From: Candidatus Bathyarchaeota archaeon
GTDB lineage: Archaea; Thermoproteota; Bathyarchaeia; Bathyarchaeales; Bathycorpusculaceae
Reading direction: 5' to 3'
Assembly: GCA_030630585.1 (NCBI GenBank)
Contig: DAOVMU010000048.1
Coordinates: 1 to 9,298 of the forward strand
Length of the DNA stretch: 9,298 bases
The notes under the pieces were generated by a model. The model made no database searches, was not told the origin of the DNA, and saw only the letters and a list, made by a program, of their open reading frames with translations. Positions 5,307-9,298 of this stretch are shown here, piece after piece. Each line of letters opens with the position of its first letter. Within the stretch, counting starts at the first letter, position 1. The translations under genes and the position numbers were made by a program.

Positions 5307-6852
5307 AGTCCACAGGTAAAACAGCAAGCGTCTGAAGATCTACAACAGGGATAATACCCGGTGTGGGTTCTAAACCCAAACTTCTCTGATAACCAGTTTG
5401 CTTTTGCCAAGCACCCGAATTAACCATAAGAGTTCCTCTATAAAATGCATGTTTCATAACATGTACATGACCTGCATGGAAAACATCTGGAACACTTTCT
5501 ATAACAAGAAAGTCTCGCTTCTCCGGCGCGATTGAGGTGCGCTGACCGTATGTAGGCGCCAAATGTCGACCTTTCAATAACAAGCGCATAGCTCTCTCCG
5601 GAGAATGAAAATCCATATCTGCTGCTGTAGCCAAGACATCATCTAGACTTCGTCCATGATAAATGAGAAATTCTACACCATGAATGCTTACAGTTGCTGG
5701 GTTGCCTAGTGATAATATGTTCCGTGTCTCATAAAGGGGCTCTCCATACCTCTTAGGGATGGCCGGTTGCGGCAACGCCTTCCTTGAGGTGTCGTGGTTT
5801 CCAGGAATGATTATCAGCTCTATGTAGTCTGGGATTTGTTCAATGAATTTTGCCGCCAGTCTATATTGCTTGAAGATATCTCGTTCGGCTAGTTCTCTTA
5901 TTTGGTTTGGATAGACACCTACACCGTCCACGATATCACCGGCGATAATGATGTACTTGACGCGGCTAGCGACTTCTCTCAAGTTCTTATCTCCATATTT
6001 TCCATTGAGCCACAACACAAAACGATTGAATTCCTCTCTCATGAATTCTTTGCTTCCCACATGAAGATCGGATATGAGGGCTACATGGACAGCTTCTTTA
6101 GCTCTATGCGGTTTCTTTTGAGGGATATCTGGGAAAAAGAGTTCTTCGACAATTAGCAAGCTCTTTCTGCTTTTCAATAAGTTTAAGCATACAATTTGAT
6201 CAAGTAGTAGCGACTTTATCTTCTCTAAAAGTTCCTTAGATGCATTTCGGGGAATGAGCGCTGTAGCGTTGGTTTCCAGATCTTCGATTTTTAAGAAAAC
6301 TCCGTATTTTGATTCACGTTTCTCTGTAACTATACAAAATATCTTGACTCTTGAATTAGATGCTGCTCGGAGCGCCTCTTTTATTGATGCAGCATTCCTA
6401 GAATCCATTCGTTGTCGCAGCAGTTTTCTTATTCGCTTGAACCGATCCTGAAAGTATTCAAGGTAGTCATTAATTGAGCCAGTTGAACATAATTTGTCGG
6501 TTGGATCCTCTAATACTTTTATATCTTTATCCACATCTTTTGCGTTTGGGTAGAAGGGGTTTTTTGATTTCCCTGTTGCTATAGAAGAGTTCTGCAAGGC
6601 AGAGACAGCAAGTGTTTTTATTTCTTCTGTATCTGGAAAGGTTTCTTTTGCTGTTTCTTCAAGAAGATTCTTGCTTATAAAAAGCGGTCTTTCCTCGAGT
6701 CTTTCCAATTTTTCCAGAGTCACTTCAATGAGCTTTACTGGATCCTCTGTTTTTGATATTGTAGTGAGAAGGTTGAAAGCTTCTTTGTTGAGGTGATAGC
6801 CTGCTGTGAGGGAAAAGGAGACTGCTTGCCGAACTTTCTTTTGTTTGTTCAA
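5296..6852 (-). CDS. polB: DNA polymerase II (PolD) small subunit DP1
   Basis: DP1 is the proofreading 3'-5' exonuclease subunit of PolD and partners the DP2 polymerase subunit. The 518-residue protein has an N-terminal helical region and linker (1-150), an OB fold (about 168-240: RVKIFCIVTEKRESKYGVFL onward) and a calcineurin-like phosphoesterase domain (255-518). The metal-binding motifs are intact: SDLHVG (261-266), GDIVDG (305-310), GNHD (351-354), HGRS (399-402) and GHVHV (461-465). An active Mre11-like nuclease is therefore expected, unlike the inactivated eukaryotic B subunits. The start is a TTG at 6852, with GGAG 11 bases upstream; an in-frame stop at 6886-6888 limits any extension. 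It lies antisense to and converges on cdc6, whereas in Thermococcales it follows cdc6 on the same strand. Confidence 0.95.
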   Translation of the reverse strand: MNKQKKVRQAVSFSLTAGYHLNKEAFNLLTTISKTEDPVKLIEVTLEKLERLEERPLFISKNLLEETAKETFPDTEEIKTLAVSALQNSSIATGKSKNPFYPNAKDVDKDIKVLEDPTDKLCSTGSINDYLEYFQDRFKRIRKLLRQRMDSRNAASIKEALRAASNSRVKIFCIVTEKRESKYGVFLKIEDLETNATALIPRNASKELLEKIKSLLLDQIVCLNLLKSRKSLLIVEELFFPDIPQKKPHRAKEAVHVALISDLHVGSKEFMREEFNRFVLWLNGKYGDKNLREVASRVKYIIIAGDIVDGVGVYPNQIRELAERDIFKQYRLAAKFIEQIPDYIELIIIPGNHDTSRKALPQPAIPKRYGEPLYETRNILSLGNPATVSIHGVEFLIYHGRSLDDVLATAADMDFHSPERAMRLLLKGRHLAPTYGQRTSIAPEKRDFLVIESVPDVFHAGHVHVMKHAFYRGTLMVNSGAWQKQTGYQRSLGLEPTPGIIPVVDLQTLAVLPVDFNA

Positions 6853-6902
6853 TTTTAAGCTGTCTCCAATTGTTTCTTTTCGGTATTACTATGTGACCTT
6901 CC

Positions 6903-6910
6903 CTTTTATC
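6903..6910 (-). promoter_or_regulatory. Possible TATA box of DP1
   Basis: The minus strand reads GATAAAAG, about 51-58 bases before the TTG start. Transcription from about 25 bases downstream would give a leader of some 28 bases containing the GGAG at 6864-6867. It is a modest match to an archaeal promoter. Confidence 0.3.
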
Positions 6911-6931
6911 ACCTATTTTTCTTGCCTTTCC

Positions 6932-7195
6932 TTATGAATAGAGGCAAGCTATTAGGATCGCAGTTAGAGCTTCAATTTTATGTGGTGTCATAGTTCGTAT
7001 TTCGAGATCTCCCTTTAAACCTATTTGTTTAAGAAAAGTTCGTGTCTTTTGCCAATCTTTAGTTGGCATGCCAAGAACTTCTCTGGTTGATGCAGGATGA
7101 ACCTCAATGACATCTGATCTGTTGGCTCTCAGCTTATGCGTTAGAGGAGTGGCATGCATGCTGATTTGGTGATGCCAAAAGAGCTGTAAGGGCAT
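6932..7195 (-). pseudogene. DUF429-family protein, C-terminal remnant
   Basis: The 87-codon frame ends like DUF429 proteins, a family of predicted nucleases with an RNase H-like fold and unknown role. DVIEVHPASTREVLGMPTKD (residues about 28-47) and the end TPHKIEALTAILIACLYS match the family's EVHPxxTR and HxxDAxTAAxxAxLY patterns. Complete members are about 200-250 residues and begin with a GID-type strand. Here the N-terminal half is missing. Upstream in frame there are stops at 7205-7207 and 7220-7222, and the Elf1 promoter occupies the next 100 bases. No ribosome binding site precedes the ATG at 7195. I read it as a truncated relic between DP1 and elf1. The alternative, a short expressed protein, cannot be excluded. 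Confidence 0.6.
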
Positions 7196-7276
7196 GACAA
7201 CGTATCAGAGCTTTCTATTCTAGCGTTAAACAACTGTTTGAGAGACTAAAAGAACGTGGAGAACCTTTTGGGTAAG

Positions 7277-7284
7277 TATTTAAG
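7277..7284 (+). promoter_or_regulatory. TATA box of the elf1-GGGPS-DP2 unit
   Basis: TATTTAAG lies about 41-48 bases before the elf1 ATG, within an AT-rich stretch. A start site about 25 bases downstream would leave a short leader holding GAGGT (7312-7316), eight bases before the ATG. It is the only evident promoter for the rightward genes. Confidence 0.45.
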
Positions 7285-7324
7285 GAATAATAACGTAGAA
7301 GCTAAACAATAGAGGTTTGAAGAC

Positions 7325-7585
7325 ATGGGGAGAAGGCGGAGGAAAGTTGTTCGCATTCCTAAGAAGCATCTGCCACAAGTTTTTCTCTGCCCTCGATGTG
7401 GGAAAGAAGCTATTCGAGTACAACTTATAAAGGACGATGAAAAGGCTATGGTGCGTTGTGGCGGTTGTGACCTAACAGACGATTTACCAATTAAGCAGCC
7501 TTATAAAGAAATTGATGTTTATTGCAGATTTACCGACAAATACTACAGTTTGAGGAAAGCTTCAAAAACTACAGCAACCGCATAG
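7325..7585 (+). CDS. elf1: Elf1-type zinc-ribbon transcription elongation factor
   Basis: An 86-residue protein resembling the archaeal homologue of eukaryotic Elf1, which associates with elongating RNA polymerase. It starts with a basic tail, MGRRRRKVVRIPKK, as in the family. A four-cysteine zinc ribbon follows, CPRC (22-25) and CGGC (45-48). DVYCRFTDKYY near residues 64-74 matches the conserved DVYxxFxD ending. Its length is typical. GAGGT eight bases upstream supports the ATG. It is the first gene of the rightward unit; its stop lies 12 bases before the GGGP synthase start and within that gene's ribosome binding site. The role is assigned by family resemblance, and archaeal members have been studied little. 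Confidence 0.82.
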   Translation: MGRRRRKVVRIPKKHLPQVFLCPRCGKEAIRVQLIKDDEKAMVRCGGCDLTDDLPIKQPYKEIDVYCRFTDKYYSLRKASKTTATA

Positions 7586-7590
7586 GAAGG
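7584..7590 (+). promoter_or_regulatory. Ribosome binding site of GGGP synthase, overlapping the elf1 stop
   Basis: AGGAAGG begins inside the elf1 TAG (7583-7585) and ends seven bases before the ATG at 7598. The overlap suggests coupled translation. Confidence 0.55.
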
Positions 7591-7597
7591 ACTTCGC

Positions 7598-8350
7598 ATG
7601 GTCGGCCCTGTAGAAAATTATCTTCTTAAGCGTATTCAAGAAGAAGGTGCGATCCATCTTACTTTAATTGACCCAGAAAAAGTTACAATCTCTTCTGCTT
7701 CTCAACTAGCTAAAAGAGTAGAGGTGTGCAAAACAACAGCCATTATGGTAGGCGGCTCCACCTCCACTTCTACAACTCATCTAAACAGCATCATAAAGGC
7801 CATAAAACGTACAGTAAAAATTCCCATAATCTTGTTTCCAAACAATATAACCGGAATCAGCAAATATGCAGATGCAATCTGGTTTATGTCTCTTCTAAAC
7901 TCGGTTGATCCTTATTTTCTTATGGGCGCTCAAGTTTTAGGCGCTCCCATGGTTAAAAAATACGGTTTAGAACCTATTCCGCTTGGCTATATTATTGTAG
8001 GCGAAGGTGGTACCGCTGGAATTGTAGGAAGAGCCATTCCCATTCCGTACACGAAACCAGAGCTTGCCGCAGTACATGCATTGGCGGCCCAATATTTTGG
8101 CATGAGGTTTGTTTATTTGGAAGCGGGATCTGGAGCAAGCCAACCAGTTCCGTCGGTCATGATAAGGACTGTAAAACACGCCATTAGCACTCCTTTAATT
8201 GTTGGAGGCGGAATTCGCGATAGTGAGCAGGCTAAAACCGCTGTTGCGGCTGGTGCAGACATAGTTGTGACTGGAAACATCACCGAAGAAATAGGCGCTA
8301 GGAGTATGTTTAAAAAACTCGTGACAACTGTCAAGAAGAACGTGGTTTAG
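7598..8350 (+). CDS. Geranylgeranylglyceryl phosphate synthase
   Basis: It joins sn-glycerol-1-phosphate to geranylgeranyl diphosphate, the first committed ether-bond step of archaeal membrane lipid synthesis. The 250-residue TIM barrel shows the PcrB/GGGPS motifs in order: HLTLIDPEK (20-28), IMVGGST (49-55), IPIILFPNN (75-83), the YLEAGSGA phosphate-binding strand (173-180), LIVGGGIRD (200-208) and ADIVVTGN (220-227). The length and the spacing of LIDPEK and YLEAGSGA suit the group II enzymes of most archaea. The bacterial relative PcrB uses heptaprenyl diphosphate, but the replication context here is archaeal. It is the second gene of the unit; 34 bases separate it from the small ORF before DP2. 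Confidence 0.93.
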   Translation: MVGPVENYLLKRIQEEGAIHLTLIDPEKVTISSASQLAKRVEVCKTTAIMVGGSTSTSTTHLNSIIKAIKRTVKIPIILFPNNITGISKYADAIWFMSLLNSVDPYFLMGAQVLGAPMVKKYGLEPIPLGYIIVGEGGTAGIVGRAIPIPYTKPELAAVHALAAQYFGMRFVYLEAGSGASQPVPSVMIRTVKHAISTPLIVGGGIRDSEQAKTAVAAGADIVVTGNITEEIGARSMFKKLVTTVKKNVV

Positions 8351-8361
8351 AAAACAACCCC

Positions 8362-8377
8362 GTTGAACAATTTCAAC
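8362..8377. repeat. Short inverted repeat after GGGP synthase
   Basis: GTTGAA-CAAT-TTCAAC is a perfect six-base stem with a four-base loop in the 34-base gap before the small ORF. No T-run follows, so a terminator is unlikely. It could be an operator or RNA hairpin, or chance. Confidence 0.4.
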
Positions 8378-8384
8378 TATAACG

Positions 8385-8531
8385 ATGCTGGGTAAAATAA
8401 ACAAGTTACTGTCCATAAATACAATAGCATTACCCACATTATTGGAACTTTTAACCTTCTTCATGTCAGAAAACTCAAAATACGCGACTGCAATTGCAGT
8501 TACTGGGCGAGCTTTTTGGGCGTCAAGATGA
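8385..8531 (+). CDS. Possible 48-residue leader ORF coupled to DP2
   Basis: The frame begins ATG CTG GGT and ends with a TGA at 8529-8531, which overlaps the DP2 ATG (8528-8530) as ATGA. The first half, KINKLLSINTIALPTLLELL, is hydrophobic and helix-like. The second half reads SKYATAIAVTGRAFWASR. A second in-frame ATG lies at 8463. No Shine-Dalgarno sequence precedes either ATG. The ATGA overlap, together with the lack of a clear ribosome binding site before DP2, is what makes it plausible: ribosomes finishing it could restart on DP2. I recognise no family, and a frame of this length can arise by chance. Confidence 0.35.
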   Translation: MLGKINKLLSINTIALPTLLELLTFFMSENSKYATAIAVTGRAFWASR

Positions 8532-9298
8532 GCAAGGAATATCAGCGATACGCGTTTTCAATTGAAAATGAACTGCAGAGACTTTATGAAATCGCCGGAA
8601 AAGCGCGAGAAAAAGGGTTAGATCCTACACTAAAACCTGAATCCAGAATTGCAAAAGACCTTGCTGAGCTTGTAGAAGGTTTGGTGGGCCCTACAGGGGT
8701 TGCAGAAAGCATAAGGGAACTAAACGAAAAGCTTCCTCGCGAAGAACTTGCTTTTAAAATTGCCGAAGAAGTCGTCTATGGTAAGTTTGGTCACATGGAC
8801 ACTCAGACCGCTGCAGAGCAAGCCATTCGCACATCTCTTGCCATTCTGACAGAAGGCATAACAGCAGCTCCTTTACAGGGAGTTGCAAAGGTATCCATAA
8901 AAACTAACCTCGATCAAACAAAGTATTTGGCTATATATTATGCAGGTCCAATTCGTGCGGCTGGAGGCACAGATCAGGCATTAACACTTGTCATTGGCGA
9001 CTTTGTACGTCGTCTTCTTGGCTTGGACCGTTACAAACCTACGGAGGAAGAAATAAATCGGTTTATTGAAGAGATGCGGCTATATGAGCGAAGTGTAGGT
9101 CGATTTCAATATCACGTCACTGATGAGCGACTTCGGATGGCTCTAGAGTCAATACCCGTCGAGGTAACGGGCACCGAATCTGACCCTGTTGAGGTGCAGT
9201 CTTTCCGCAACTTGCCTAGAATAGAGACAAATCATGTTCGTGGGGGTGCTCTGCGTGTAGTAAACGACGGTATTATAGGTCGAGCAGCAAAGGTCTTC
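8528..9298 (+). CDS. polC: DNA polymerase II (PolD) large subunit DP2, N-terminal part
   Basis: DP2 is the catalytic subunit of the archaeal replicative polymerase PolD. It has a double-psi-beta-barrel active site like that of RNA polymerases and works with DP1 and PCNA. The first 257 residues are visible and the frame runs off the right edge; complete proteins have roughly 1,100-1,300 residues. The hallmark N-terminal segments are present: YYAGPIRAAGGTDQAL (137-152), FVRRLLGLDRYKPTEEEI (159-176) and NHVRGGALRVVNDGIIGRAA (235-254). The catalytic DxD lies beyond the edge. The ATG at 8528 gives a family-typical N-terminus. There is no good ribosome binding site, but the ATG overlaps the stop of the small upstream ORF. 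It reads in the same direction as elf1 and GGGP synthase, 3.2 kb from cdc6. Confidence 0.95.
   Translation, partial: MSKEYQRYAFSIENELQRLYEIAGKAREKGLDPTLKPESRIAKDLAELVEGLVGPTGVAESIRELNEKLPREELAFKIAEEVVYGKFGHMDTQTAAEQAIRTSLAILTEGITAAPLQGVAKVSIKTNLDQTKYLAIYYAGPIRAAGGTDQALTLVIGDFVRRLLGLDRYKPTEEEINRFIEEMRLYERSVGRFQYHVTDERLRMALESIPVEVTGTESDPVEVQSFRNLPRIETNHVRGGALRVVNDGIIGRAAKVF

Noticed and set aside
5902..6451. Plus-strand frames of 84 and 65 codons opposite DP1
   Set aside because: Shadows of the phosphoesterase and OB-fold coding sequence.
7201..7275. Plus-strand stretch reading RIRAFYSSVKQLFERLKERG and ending in TAA
   Set aside because: It looks protein-like, but it has no start (a stop lies just upstream), is only about 24 codons and overlaps no recognisable gene; chance or an unidentifiable relic.
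7967..8464. Minus-strand frames of 70-89 codons opposite GGGP synthase
   Set aside because: They oppose the catalytic-motif region of the synthase, with no start signals or recognisable domains.

Overview
The window is archaeal. It encodes both subunits of the archaea-specific replicative polymerase PolD (DP1 complete, DP2 cut by the right edge), an Orc1/Cdc6 initiator, NurA nuclease with a HerA-type translocase, an Elf1-type zinc-ribbon elongation factor and a geranylgeranylglyceryl phosphate (GGGP) synthase of the ether-lipid pathway. PolD is absent from typical Crenarchaeota. PolD, NurA/HerA and this style of GGGP synthase together fit a PolD-bearing lineage such as Bathyarchaeia or another TACK-type group, or a euryarchaeon. 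The phylum is an inference, not something the sequence proves.

Layout, left to right. (1) 1-303, plus: the C-terminal part of a winged-helix protein entering from outside the window. (2) 300-3309, minus: a winged-helix protein, then NurA, then a HerA-type ATPase, closely packed and probably one transcription unit running away from the central gap. (3) 3310-4049: a 740-base AT-rich gap without genes. I read it as a replication origin, with three to four ORB-like sites (origin recognition boxes) around a segment about 80% A+T that carries imperfect direct repeats. (4) 4050-5306, plus: Cdc6. (5) 5296-6852, minus: DP1, converging on Cdc6 with an 11-base overlap. (6) 6932-7195, minus: the C-terminal remnant of a DUF429-type protein. 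(7) 7325-9298, plus: Elf1, GGGP synthase, a possible 48-codon ORF, and DP2, probably co-transcribed.

Together this is a replication and repair island. Initiator, candidate origin and both PolD subunits lie within about 6 kb, and end-resection genes sit on the other side of the origin. The linkage of origin, cdc6, DP1 and DP2 is known from Thermococcales, but here DP1 is inverted and DP2 belongs to a separate operon with a lipid-synthesis gene. The most notable points are the origin architecture, the uncharacterised winged-helix gene transcribed divergently from cdc6 across the origin, and the small ORF whose stop overlaps the DP2 start as ATGA.
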